A stretch of 58,900 nt of DNA, from the NCBI RefSeq assembly GCF_000739015.1, contig NZ_JPUG01000026.1, forward strand, positions 1 through 58,900, in the 5' to 3' direction. The position numbers were made by a program, and so were the translations under genes. The DNA is from Microvirga sp. BSC39. GTDB taxonomy: Bacteria > Pseudomonadota > Alphaproteobacteria > Rhizobiales > Beijerinckiaceae. Below the pieces are notes generated by a model. It was not told the DNA's origin. It worked only from the letters and a program-made list of their open reading frames with translations, and did no database searches. Every line of letters begins with the position of its first letter. Position 1 is the stretch's first letter. This document shows positions 35,330-44,205 of this stretch, in pieces.

Positions 35330-35347
35330 AGTTGGTCGCGACCAACT
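35330..35347. promoter_or_regulatory. parS-like palindrome 3
   Basis: Third copy, symmetric over 18 bases (AGTTGGTCGCGACCAACT). It lies about 250 bases before the repA start and 138 bases after copy 2. The three sites together probably form the centromere of the repAB module. Confidence 0.85.
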
Positions 35348-35597
35348 CAATGGTCCTGACACATCGGACCAGTGGAAGTGCTTCAATCGCACGACCGCTG
35401 TTCATCGAGCCGCCTTCAAATAGGGGAGAGGCTGCAAATTCTGAAGAGCTTCGGGGCGAGGTGGGCAGCAGATGGTTAAAAAATTCCAGCGACGACCCCG
35501 CTCTTAACCTAGTATTAACCTCTAATTAGGCGTACTCGGATCAGCGCACTTTTAGCGAGTTCAGCTCATTTCCGCGCAGAATTACCCGAGGCTCCTC

Positions 35598-36803
35598 ATG
35601 ACAGCACAGCACTCCGTTGACTCACCCGCTCCAGAGCTGGTTAAACAGAGCCTGAGGAGGCAAATCTCAATTGATGCTAGCGAGTTAGTCGCAAAGCTCC
35701 AAGCCCACCAGCAGCGTATCTTTCCGCCTAAGGCAAAGAAAACCCTACGCAGGTTCTCATCGGCAGAAGCTGCGAAGTTTCTCGGTATCCATGAAGGATA
35801 CCTCCGTCAGCTAGCTGCCGAGGGGAAGGTGCCTTTATCGGAAGCTCCGGTAGCAGGGCGGCGGACTTACTCGATTGAGGAGATCAACCTCATCCGCGAG
35901 TTTCTCGAGAACACTAAATCGAGCCGTAGGTACATTCCTCACCGACGGGACGACGAGAGGCTCCAGATCATTTCCGTCATCAACTTTAAGGGCGGCAGCG
36001 CCAAGACGACAACGTCTGCTCATCTGGTGCAGTATCTCGCCCTTAGAGGGTATCGCGTCCTCGCTATCGACCTAGACCCTCAGGCAAGTCTTTCGACGCT
36101 CTTCGGACACCAACCCGAACTTGATGTGCGACCAAACGAAACTCTCTATGGCGCGCTCAGATACGATGACGAGTGTGTCGGGATTGAGCATGTCATTCGC
36201 TCAACCTACATCCCAAACCTGCATATCATTCCTGGGAACCTCGAACTGATGGAGTTTGAAACTACCACTCCTCAGGCTGAGGAAGTAGCAATGTTCTACA
36301 CCAGGATTCTGCAGGCGCTTGATCCGGTATCTGAAATGTACGACGTCGTCGTAATGGATTGCCCGCCGAACCTAGGGTACCTGACTATGGCAGCGCTCTA
36401 CGCCGCATCAGCGCTGCTCATAACAGTTCACCCGCAGATGCTGGATGTTCTCTCCATGGCCCAGTTCCTTCGGATGACCTCGGACACTATCGACATCCTA
36501 GCCAATGCCGGGTCGAAGGAGGACTACGATTGGATGGGCTATCTGATTACACGCTACGAACCAAACGACGGCCCGCAGAACCAAATGGTCGGGTACCTAA
36601 GATCAATCTTTGGACCAAGAGTACTTGAGAACACGATTCTAAAAAGTACTGCCATTGCGGACGCCGGACTAACCAAGCAGACGATCTACGAGGTTGACCG
36701 GCAGAAGTTTCACAAAGGCACTTACGACCGTGCCATGGAATCCGTTGATCTAGTTAACAGTGAGATTGAAGCGCGCATTCGCGGAGCTTGGGGGAGGCAG
36801 TAA
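35598..36803 (+). CDS. repA: RepA, ParA-like partition ATPase of the repABC type
   Basis: Product of 401 residues, normal for RepA. The N-terminal helix-turn-helix RFSSAEAAKFLGIHEGYLRQ is followed by the deviant Walker A FKGGSAKTTTSAHLVQYLA, then VLAIDLDPQASLSTLFG and Walker B VVVMDCPPNLGYLT. RepA moves plasmid copies apart with RepB and represses its own operon. It starts 20 bases after the CGCGCAGAATTACCCGAGG leader. The stop TAA overlaps the repB start (TAATG). Three parS-like sites lie upstream. The expected third gene, repC, is absent. Confidence 0.95.
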   Translation: MTAQHSVDSPAPELVKQSLRRQISIDASELVAKLQAHQQRIFPPKAKKTLRRFSSAEAAKFLGIHEGYLRQLAAEGKVPLSEAPVAGRRTYSIEEINLIREFLENTKSSRRYIPHRRDDERLQIISVINFKGGSAKTTTSAHLVQYLALRGYRVLAIDLDPQASLSTLFGHQPELDVRPNETLYGALRYDDECVGIEHVIRSTYIPNLHIIPGNLELMEFETTTPQAEEVAMFYTRILQALDPVSEMYDVVVMDCPPNLGYLTMAALYAASALLITVHPQMLDVLSMAQFLRMTSDTIDILANAGSKEDYDWMGYLITRYEPNDGPQNQMVGYLRSIFGPRVLENTILKSTAIADAGLTKQTIYEVDRQKFHKGTYDRAMESVDLVNSEIEARIRGAWGRQ

Positions 36804-37873
36804 TGGCACGACAAGTCATGGTTTTTGACGACACCGCATCGAACGCAGAACCTGCGACCAACACAAGCGCTGAAATCCAGGCGAAGCTGGCAGAAACGCT
36901 GGCTGATGATGGGGCAGCAAACGCGATGGACGCAGACCGGCCGCTTCTGAGATCGGGTCCATTAGCTGCGCTCAAGCGCGGACCACTGCGCACCTCTCCG
37001 CTTGAGACCATCGCTAAGACAGCGGAGTCGGTCGAAAGGGCAAAGAAGTTAGAACAACAGCTTTCGGCCGGGCAGGCAGTGGTAGAGCTGAATCCAGATG
37101 ACATCGACGCATCGTTCGTCCCCGACAGAATGGCACCGTCGGAAGAAGATCATCGAAAGCTTGTCGCTGCCATCCGCTCTGAGGGCCAGCTTGTACCCAT
37201 CTTGGTTCGCCCTCATCCTGAGAAACATGGACGATATCAAATTGCTTATGGCCACCGCCGCCATCGTGCTGTTAGGGAACTTGGCATCACCGTCCGTGCC
37301 GTCGTGCGGGACCTCACGGACGAGCAGCTCGTCGTCGCGCAGGGCCAAGAAAACAACGAGCGCACGAACCTGTCGTTTATTGAAAAAGCTCGCTTCGCTT
37401 CCCGGCTTCAGGAGCGCGGCTTCAAGCGCGAAGTTATCATGCAAGCGCTGAGTACCGATAAAGGCACTCTGTCGAAGCTCCTCTCAACGGTCGGAAGCAT
37501 CCCTGCGGACATCATCGAAGCCATCGGTCCTGCCCCTAGTATCGGAACCAGACGCTGGCAGGAGTTTGCTGAAAAGCTCCCCAGGCGGCTGCACGATAGG
37601 GTCCGTGAGGCGATCGCAAGTCCTGGCTTCTCTCATCGCGACAGTGATGCTCGATTCGAGGTGCTGCTAAAGCTGCTCGGCAACAAAGAGGAGCGCGCAC
37701 GCGCAGAACCGTGGATTGCATCCAATGGCATCCGCGTGGCCCAGGTCACGAGGTCAACTGACAAGTTCTCACTCGTAATTGACCAGAAGATTGCACCTGA
37801 TTTCGGTGACTTTCTGTTATCAAGAATGGAAGCTCTCTTTTCAGAGTTTCAAGCATCTGTAAAGCCTGAATAG
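36803..37873 (+). CDS. repB: RepB, ParB-like centromere-binding protein
   Basis: Product of 356 residues. The ParB-type N domain has PILVRPHPEKHGRYQIAYGH then RRHRAVRELG (the GxRR box) and the ENNERTNLSFIEKARFASRL arginine motif; a helix-turn-helix region (SFIEKARFA...TDKGTLSKLLS) follows near residue 215. A C-terminal RepB-family domain completes it. It should bind the three upstream palindromes and stimulate RepA. The ribosome site GGGGGAGG precedes ATG 36803, and the start overlaps the repA stop by one base. Confidence 0.94.
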   Translation: MARQVMVFDDTASNAEPATNTSAEIQAKLAETLADDGAANAMDADRPLLRSGPLAALKRGPLRTSPLETIAKTAESVERAKKLEQQLSAGQAVVELNPDDIDASFVPDRMAPSEEDHRKLVAAIRSEGQLVPILVRPHPEKHGRYQIAYGHRRHRAVRELGITVRAVVRDLTDEQLVVAQGQENNERTNLSFIEKARFASRLQERGFKREVIMQALSTDKGTLSKLLSTVGSIPADIIEAIGPAPSIGTRRWQEFAEKLPRRLHDRVREAIASPGFSHRDSDARFEVLLKLLGNKEERARAEPWIASNGIRVAQVTRSTDKFSLVIDQKIAPDFGDFLLSRMEALFSEFQASVKPE

Positions 37874-37886
37874 TCGGGCGGAGGCA

Positions 37887-38066
37887 CTAGACATCGGAAG
37901 GCCGGATCACGCGCTGATCAATCTGTTTTCCTGCCTTCATCATTACAAACATGTCGTCTGGAAAGGGCTTTTGAAGTTTCAGGACCTCTCGCGTCGGAGG
38001 GGTCAGCCAGACATCATACTCCTCAGATGTGGTTGGGACGACGGGCATTGTCTTCGAATGATTCGA
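37887..38066 (-). pseudogene. C-terminal fragment of a SOS-response-associated peptidase (SRAP/YedK-like)
   Basis: The minus frame reads NHSKTMPVVPTTSEEYDVWL then TPPTREVLKLQKPFPDDMFV to a TAG at 37887. The order H-x-x-MPV-(L/V)-P..., DVWL and LQKPFPDD matches the end of SRAP proteins, which shield abasic sites in single-stranded DNA. The N-terminal catalytic Cys part is missing, so this is a fragment. It lies where repC would be expected, directly after repB but on the opposite strand. Confidence 0.7.
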
Positions 38067-38515
38067 TCCACTACTCCATTCTGCTCAGATGTGAGAAACA
38101 AAGAGAGCAGGTGTTCACGCTAACAAGATCAGCCTTTGGTCCACGGCACTAATCTACCGTCACCAATCCAAGAGAGCAGGGGATATTGGTTTATGATACT
38201 TGCTGTCTGTGCGATGAGTTATATGCAGAGTCGGATATCGTCTCCAAACACTTGGTTGATAACGCCGTGAGAGGCGCTTTCAGGGGCAAAAACGCTCAGG
38301 TTTTTTAGCCAAAGAGCCGGATTTCCCTCTAAAGACGCGCAAAACCGGCTCAAGATGCCTCGGGGTCGCCTGAAGGGCAGTTTGTAAACGCACAACCATT
38401 GGAACAGGGCGATATTGCCGCTACCATCAGAACGTAACTAGTGCTGATTTCACTGCCGCCACTGCTGTGGTGCTAAACTATATCAATAACTTAACAAAAC
38501 AGGGGATGATAGCCG
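38067..38515. other. Intergenic stretch after the SRAP fragment
   Basis: No gene seen. Relatively AT-rich. An imperfect pairing of AGCCGG near 38316 with CCGGCT near 38346 could form a hairpin. The promoter of the RHE_PE00001-like gene is expected here. Confidence 0.35.
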
Positions 38516-39658
38516 TTGCGGCAGATGTGGGCAGATGATGAGCCGAGTAGGGCAGCGATCGACCTTCCTGAACTGCCGTGGGAGAAAATCGCCGGTCGTC
38601 TGGAGCAGATCACGATTGCTGTGCTCCGTTTTGATGCCCGTTTGGAGGCGTCTGGCCTTGCGGCTGGGTGGCAGTCCCGTTGCGATATGACCGAAGCCGT
38701 CCGGGCGCTGATGCTCGACGGGCACTTGGTCGATGTGGGCGATCTTGTCCTTCACGATGCCGGCATGGATGTTCGTAGCCCGACCCATGAACTCACCCGG
38801 GCGGCGGCGGCCCTGCGAAGCCGTCGCACGGCTATAGCCCGTAAGGCGCCTTGGCCACTTTCAATTGACGGTCTTGCAGCCTTACGCGGTGTGACTGGCG
38901 TTGGGGCTGAAGCATCTGCAAAGCCGAAGAGAAAGCGCCCGGACCCGGATGACGATGAGGCGTACCCGCCTTATGCCACTGACGCCGATCCGTGGAAGGC
39001 GCATTTTGCTGAGATCGACGCCCTGCTCGACCGCACCAGCAAGGTACTGGCCGGCGAAACCCCGCTGCCCAAGAGCCGCTCGCATCTGGTCTATGACCCT
39101 GACCAGGACGAGGCCGAGAATGAGGATCTTTGGCTCGACTTCGTTAAGCGGACGAACCACTGGCCAGCCATTGCAGCTGGTGCAGTGGCCTGGAACGCGT
39201 GGCTGGACCTGAACCTTTATACCCGTTTGCCGTGGCTCGGATTGACAATGGCAGCGTCCATTCTCCGGGCGAGGGGCCTGACGAGCCATCTCCTGCCATT
39301 AGCCGCCGGCTTCAAGAAATCCAAGTTCCGACCTCAGGGTAGGGAAGGGGCGAAGGAAAAGCTCGACGGGTTCTGCAGCGTTGTCGAGGAGGCGCTTGAG
39401 ATCGCTAACAAGGACCTGGACCGACTGGTCCTGGCGCGGGAGCTGATGAACAGGGTAGCCGACAAGTGCCGCAGCAATTCAAAGCTGCCGGAGTTGGTCG
39501 ACCTTTTCTTATCCCGTCCCTTGGTGACTGTGCCACTCGGCGCCAAGCTCCTGAAGGTCACGCCAAAGGCGGTCGATCTGATGCTGGCCCAGCTCGGGGG
39601 AGCCTTGCCGCGCGAGCTTACCGGTCGTACCCGCTACAGAGCGTGGGGCATCGTCTAA
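38516..39658 (+). CDS. RHE_PE00001-family protein (DUF1612 plus helix-turn-helix)
   Basis: Product of about 380 residues. N-terminal PWEKIAGRLEQITIAVLRFD and LDARLEASGLAAGWQSR-like sequence, a central DUF1612 part (DEDLWLDFVKRTNHWPAIAA-like, AWNAWLDLNLYTRLPWLG), and a C-terminal helix-turn-helix AKLLKVTPKAVDLMLAQLGG. This matches the family named after a Rhizobium etli plasmid gene; members are common on Rhizobiales plasmids and have no proven role. The start is uncertain: TTG 38516 after AGGGGA, or ATG 38525. It is in the place of repC but is not RepC. Confidence 0.8.
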   Translation: MRQMWADDEPSRAAIDLPELPWEKIAGRLEQITIAVLRFDARLEASGLAAGWQSRCDMTEAVRALMLDGHLVDVGDLVLHDAGMDVRSPTHELTRAAAALRSRRTAIARKAPWPLSIDGLAALRGVTGVGAEASAKPKRKRPDPDDDEAYPPYATDADPWKAHFAEIDALLDRTSKVLAGETPLPKSRSHLVYDPDQDEAENEDLWLDFVKRTNHWPAIAAGAVAWNAWLDLNLYTRLPWLGLTMAASILRARGLTSHLLPLAAGFKKSKFRPQGREGAKEKLDGFCSVVEEALEIANKDLDRLVLARELMNRVADKCRSNSKLPELVDLFLSRPLVTVPLGAKLLKVTPKAVDLMLAQLGGALPRELTGRTRYRAWGIV

Positions 39659-39746
39659 GCTTCTCCTTAACTTATATGCAGGCTTGTCATTGGCTGTTCA
39701 TATTCATCAAGGTAAGGCTTCCCCCCGTTCTAAGGGGCGGGTTCGC

Positions 39747-39929
39747 ATGTTGATGTGGAGTACGGTTGTTGCATTCCTCCTCTCGCTGGTGGCGGTAGGC
39801 CCCCTGCGAGGCGTCTCGCCGGAATGGCTCCTGACTGGCGCTGAATTCCTGGCCGTCGTCAGCATTTTTGCTCTGGTGTGCCTGCTGGAATCCAGCGGCA
39901 ACAATGACCGTTCAAACCCCGCCTCCTAA
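39747..39929 (+). CDS. Small two-helix membrane protein
   Basis: Product of 60 residues from ATG 39747, preceded by AAGGGGCGG. Two hydrophobic stretches, STVVAFLLSLVAVGPL and LLTGAEFLAVVSIFALVCLL, flank a short loop RGVSPEW. Function unknown. The ORF could start earlier (39684) but that adds residues without support. Confidence 0.5.
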   Translation: MLMWSTVVAFLLSLVAVGPLRGVSPEWLLTGAEFLAVVSIFALVCLLESSGNNDRSNPAS

Positions 39930-39989
39930 ACAGTTTTAGTAACGCTCTGCGGTCTACTGTGCTGCTCCACGCCAGATTGGAGACAGCCT

Positions 39990-40508
39990 ATGAAAAGCTT
40001 CCTGCTCGCCGCGATCGGGATTGTCCTGGTGTCTCCAACAGCCATAGCCGACGGCCTGAGTCTTTCAGGCTCCCTCTGGCAATGTACTCGCGCCTCTGAC
40101 CGGACCCAGTTCGTGATCACCTTCTATCCGGGTGGCGGCGTCGGGGGTGGAGAGTTCGGGAACGGGGAGGTAAGCCCCTACATCTTCGATGCCTCTCGGA
40201 CGAAGCCTGGCGAATGGCCGGGCAAGTGGGAACAGACAGGCCAGCGCTTCACCTGGACGTTTCCTGATCAGAGCATCCGGATCGAGGGGAGCCTAGCAGG
40301 CGCTGGGCAGCCCGCTGCGCGGCTCACCGGCAGCGAGACCTCGTCGGGAGAGCGATCGGCCATTACCTGCACCGCTCTCTCCAGGCTGCCGAAGATTGGG
40401 GAGGGGTTGGTCATCCCCAAGGACAACCGGTTCATCGACTTGGATCAGAAAAATGGCGAGCTGAAGGTACCGGCAGGGATCTCGCTTCAGCCCCAAGATG
40501 CACGATAA
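39990..40508 (+). CDS. Secreted hypothetical protein
   Basis: Product of 172 residues with a Sec signal peptide (MKSFLLAAIGIVLVSPTAIA, cleavage after AIA). The mature part is predicted mainly beta: SLSGSLWQCTRASDRTQFVI, GKWEQTGQRFTWTFPDQSIR, ARLTGSETSSGERSAITCTA, a pattern like small lipocalin-like or barwin-free barrels; two Cys could form a disulfide. No family recognised with certainty. A GGAG-like site (TTGGAGAC) lies upstream of ATG 39990. Confidence 0.65.
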   Translation: MKSFLLAAIGIVLVSPTAIADGLSLSGSLWQCTRASDRTQFVITFYPGGGVGGGEFGNGEVSPYIFDASRTKPGEWPGKWEQTGQRFTWTFPDQSIRIEGSLAGAGQPAARLTGSETSSGERSAITCTALSRLPKIGEGLVIPKDNRFIDLDQKNGELKVPAGISLQPQDAR

Positions 40509-40671
40509 CGTGCAGCATCGGATTGGATGGTCAGGCCAACGCGGAGAATGCAAGCGCCGGCGATATTCCGGACGCGGTTAGGAAAGAATCCACAAGTGTC
40601 TTGACGGCACGCAATCAGCCTTGGTTTGTAGATCGCATATACCAATAAGCGATTTTAGGGGCACCCATTTT

Positions 40672-41220
40672 ATGCGCGTCTGGCAGTCTCTTTGCCTGAT
40701 AGGAATGGTCGTAGGCCTTTCCTTCTCAAAGGCTGTGAGAGCAGCGGAAATTTTGCTGGTACAAAGTGGTTCCTGCCACATTCGTCTCAGTAGCCCGATC
40801 GCAGCTGATGACGCCAAGTGGATCGGGAGCATCGTCAATTCCGCTGAGGACAGCAGGCCGATCAAAATCGACGACTCGTCAGAGCATCGCACTGTCCTAT
40901 GTCTCGACAGCCCGGGAGGATGGTATGTCGAGGGTCTTCGGCTTATGAACCAGATGAGGGAAAAAGGAATCGGGACGCTGATCGAGAGAAGTGCAGGCTG
41001 CTTTTCGGCATGCGCTCTCGTATTTATGGTCGGGGGCAACCGCAAGAAACCGTGCATCAGGATAGGCTGCAAGCTCATGAATGCCGATGAGGAAGAAGTC
41101 CCAGAAATTCGTCGGCCGGTCCCAGGCGTTGGGTATGCCCAAGCGGTTCAGCACATTGCCGAAGAGGCTGGCGGTGCCGTAGATGCGAACATGATGGCCA
41201 TCCACGAAGCCTGCCAATAA
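40672..41220 (+). pseudogene. ClpP-like secreted protease homologue, 3' end replaced
   Basis: From ATG 40672 a signal peptide (LCLIGMVVGLSFSKAVRAAE) is followed by LCLDSPGGWYVEGLRLMNQM and SAGCFSACALVFMVGGN, the SPGG and S-A-C signatures of ClpP-like periplasmic proteins (COG3904 type), with the catalytic Ser probably in GCFSACA. After about 41040 the sequence is the antisense of a siderophore-binding-protein gene, so the C-terminal 50-60 residues are foreign. Function is doubtful. Confidence 0.65.
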
Positions 41221-41630
41221 GAGAGGCTCGATCCGCTGGCCTTCCAGGCTGCGTTTGGTGGCTGCAAAGCTGGCCTCAACTCGCGCAAGGACAGCCTCTG
41301 CCTGGGCATCGCCTCCCGTCTCGCGGGCAATCTCACGCAGCACTTCCGCAGAGCGGTTGAGAGGATGACCTTCCGGTGTGTAGGTTGCGAAGGAGTAGGT
41401 TGGGGGAATGCGCTCCAGGAAAGGGCAAACGCTCTCGCTGAAGGGGGTAGTGATGATCAGATCCGGTTTGAGCGCCGCCACAACCTCGAGATTGGGCTCG
41501 GTGCGCACACCGACGTCCTGAATGCCTTGAGGTACCAGGCAATCGTCAGCCCAGCAACGATAGAGATCGATTTTCGCATTCTCTACAGGCCTGATGCCGA
41601 GGGACAAAACAGTGGATGTGAGGCCCCAGT
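41040..41630 (-). pseudogene. Iron-siderophore ABC binding protein fragment (FhuD-like)
   Basis: The minus frame reads LTSTVLSLGIRPVENAKIDL, GVRTEPNLEVVAALKPDLII, NRSAEVLREIARETGGDAQA, RIYGTASLFGNVLNRLGIPN and WDFFLIGIHELAAYPDARFL, which is the order of FhuD-type (COG0614) binding proteins. The signal peptide and first about 40 residues are missing at the IS6 side and the C-terminal end is lost at the ClpP-like side. Both ends are recombination junctions. Confidence 0.8.
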
Positions 41631-42326
41631 ACAAACGCCACCGTTTCCCACTGAGCCTGCGACTGATCGAGGAGATGCTCTTAGAGCGCGGCATCGTCGT
41701 CTCCTATGAGACCGTCCGTCGCCGGGCTCTGAAGTTCGGGCCTGCGTTTGCCTGCCGCCGTAGGCCCAAGACGCCAAGCACTCGCGACATTGGCATTTGG
41801 GTGCGGTTGTGATCATCATCGCTAGCAAGAGGCACTGGCTCTGGCGAGCAGTTGATCAGAACGGCTATGTGCTTGATGAGATCGTCCAGACGCGCCGCAA
41901 CACCAAGGCCGCCAAGCGTTTGCTGACCCGCTTGCTGAAGAAGCAGGGCGGCCCACTGCGGCGGATGACCACCAATAAACTAAGCTCCTACGCGGCTGCC
42001 CGGCGTCAGATCATGCCATTCGTCGAACAGCGGTCGCACAAAGTGCTCAAGAAACGAGTAGAGAATTCGCATCTGCCCTTGCGCCGACGGGAGCGGATTA
42101 TGCTGAGCTTTCGATCACCAGGAGGCTTGCAGAGGTTCACCAACGTATTCTCCGCCATCCGCAACCTCTTCGTTCCACCCTATTCTCGTCGCTCCGCCCT
42201 TGCCACCCATCTGCATCGTCTCACCGCGATGGCGGAATGGATTGCTGTGATCGGCGCCACCGCTTGAGCCAACTACACCGTTAATCAAGTCCCATTGCGT
42301 CCAACACCGCTTAACGTGACAAGCCC
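41624..42326 (+). mobile_element. Second IS6-family copy, truncated and frameshifted
   Basis: The frame reads YKRHR directly joined to FPLSLRLIEEMLLERGIVVS, missing the roughly 15 residues between these in the copy at 4685-5496. It then breaks after TRDIG (near 41790) and resumes in another frame as SKRHWLWRAVDQNGYVLDEI through KKRVENSHLPLRRRERIM to 42267. The right end TTAACGTGACAAGCCC (42311-42326) matches the IS6 terminal repeat; the left terminal repeat is gone. The element abuts the siderophore-binding-protein fragment. Confidence 0.85.
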
Positions 42327-42544
42327 TTGGTGTGTCCGAAGCATCCTTTGAGGCATTGGCGGCTCTGACCCGGACCGCTCACCTGATGCAGATGTCCGAC
42401 ACCGCCGTTGTTTTAGCCTACGTCTCGATTGTTAGTGCATGCCGAGGCAGAGCCGCCGAGCGTTGGGTCGCTCCTGTGGCGGTTTCTCGACTAAGAGCCG
42501 TCTCAAGACAGGCCGGGGCAGCGATCCGCTATGCTCTTGCTTGA

Positions 42545-43398
42545 CTAGATCCTGTCTGACGGCCTGAGTGTGCGCAGGTACTGCCGCATGAAAGCGAGCT
42601 TCACCATGGCTGAGAAGTTGACGGCAAGTTTCTCGTGCCGAGTGGCGATGGATCGGCATCCCTTCAGCCATCCAACACAGCGCTCGATAGCGTTGCGCCT
42701 GCGGTAAAGATCAGGATCGAAGGATCGCGCGCAGCCCTTGCCCATGTTGCCGCCGGTCCGAGGTGGAATGATAGGCCGGATATGGCGCCGCCGCAGATAA
42801 GCAAAGACAGGTCGGTAGCTGTAGGCCTTGTCGCCTGCCAGGTGCTTGGGTCTTGTGCGTGGACGGCCTCTTGGGCTGGGTAGGCGGACTGCCATCAAGG
42901 TTGGCTCGAAGGCCGGCACTTCGTGCCGCTGCCCAGGTGTGAGCGTAAACCCGAGCGGCAGACCAGCACTATCGCTCACCAAGTGGATCTTACTGCCGAA
43001 CCCGCCCCGGGAGAGGCCGAGCGCATGGTCGTCCGGCTCCTGCGGATCCCCTTTTTGCGGGCTTCTGCGGCCGAGCGGCTGGCTCGCACACTCGTGCTGT
43101 CGATGCACCACAGATCCAGGTCGATCAACCCGCCAGCATTCAGCTTGAGCCGGAGCCGATCCAGGATCGTGTCGAACAACCCCTCACGGCGCCATCGGGT
43201 TAGGCGCTCATAGACGGTTTGCCATGGGCCGTAGCGTTCGGGCAGGTCGCGCCACTGCGCTCCGGTACATAGCTTCCACATCAGCCCGTTCACCACCTGC
43301 CGGTGGTCGCGCCAGCGCCCGCCGCCGTGGCGACCAGTCCTGGGCATGAGATCCGCAATCAGCTCCCATTGAGCATCGCTGAGTTCATGCCGCCGCAT
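42545..43398 (-). CDS. IS5-family transposase made by -1 ribosomal frameshift (orfA/orfB)
   Basis: orfA starts at ATG 43398 (MRRHELSDAQWELIADLMPR, then GGRWRDHRQVVNGLMWKLC and LDLWCIDSTSV, first catalytic Asp) and ends at 42976. orfB overlaps it in the -1 frame and carries GFGSKIHLVSDSAGLPLGF, LAGDKAYSYRP (second Asp) and RRNAIERCVGWLKGCRSIAT (Glu), ending at 42545. The overlap contains AAAAAGG (43050-43056), where CGC AAA AAG can slip to CCG CAA AAA, so a fused transposase is expected. All DDE residues are present across the two frames. Confidence 0.9.
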
Positions 43399-43479
43399 CG
43401 CAGGTCTCCGCCTTGGTGAGCCCACCAAGGCAACAGCCATAGCCTCATCCAGGTTCACAGGCTGTCAGACAGGATCTAG
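42545..43479 (-). mobile_element. IS5-family (IS427 group) insertion sequence with CTAG target duplication
   Basis: Ends pair as inverted repeats: ATCCTGTCTGACGGCCTG after CTAG at 42545 and CAGGCTGTCAGACAGGAT before CTAG at 43479, with one mismatch. The four-base CTAG on both sides is the YTAR target duplication of this group. The element is about 930 bp and holds orfA and orfB. It appears complete and could be active. Confidence 0.9.
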
Positions 43480-43592
43480 CTGATCGAGCTGTGCGACTTT
43501 ACCAGAGCGGCGGCTTTGTTGCACGGATAGCGAGTTGGTAACTGTCACTGGGGGACATAGGAGGGCTGCGCTCTACCTGTTGGATATCTGCC

Positions 43593-43793
43593 AGGCCCTT
43601 CAAAGCCAATGCCGCTTGCCGTCACCATATCCCCAAGCAGCGGCACCGGGTCACAGATTGGGCGGAGTATGACGCGGCCTACTACAACCTTGAAGACGAG
43701 CGCCTGACGCTTGCGCGGGTGGGCGACCAAGCGGTCTACCGCTTCAGGAACGACGGCTGGATCAGTCGCGTGGGTGTGAACGTCCGCTTCTGA
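43593..43793 (+). pseudogene. Chimeric remnant: IS5-type N-terminus joined to an unknown tail
   Basis: The frame reads PFKANAACRHHIPKQRHRVT then DWAEYDAA, the opening of another IS5-type transposase (the initiating Met codon reads AGG). It then changes to YYNLEDERLTLARVGDQAVY and RFRNDGWISRVGVNVRF followed by TGA. The tail ends in Phe after alternating residues and recalls the last strand of an outer-membrane beta-barrel protein, but it is too short to be sure. Not a functional gene. Confidence 0.5.
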
Positions 43794-44205
43794 GCCGACG
43801 GGCTTAGCCCGGGAGCAAAGGGGATGGGGAATTCATTTCGCTATCTCCTTCTGTCCGCCCTTCGATACGCAATCCGGCTGGCACACCTCGTGGCTTATTG
43901 CGAGATCCAAAGTTGACTGGCAGCGCCGCAGCGCAATGAGCTTGCGATGGGAATGTCCAGAAGTGGCACATCCCAGAAAATCTCGAATGTCTGCCTTCCC
44001 GCAGTGAACAGACGTTCATTCCGTCTGCTCAACTTCCTGGTTTGACCCGTTCAGGACATTTAAGGAGGCTTGCGTCGCTGTCATTGAGGTTCACGCCATG
44101 CGGGTCCGACTGCCGAACTAGGCCGTAATCATGTGCGGGTGAAGGCGGCCCCATTCACATATTGGCGGCCAGAGCCCAGTGAGACGATTGCCCAAAGTCA
44201 TTCGA
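43794..44205. other. Intergenic stretch before the fucose-type cluster
   Basis: No gene that I can support. Short open frames have no motifs. It is the end side of the GntR gene. Confidence 0.4.

Noticed and set aside
35083..35347. Palindromes as replication iterons
   Set aside because: They are few, widely spaced and symmetric and match the RepB centromere consensus, so parS is a better reading than origin iterons.
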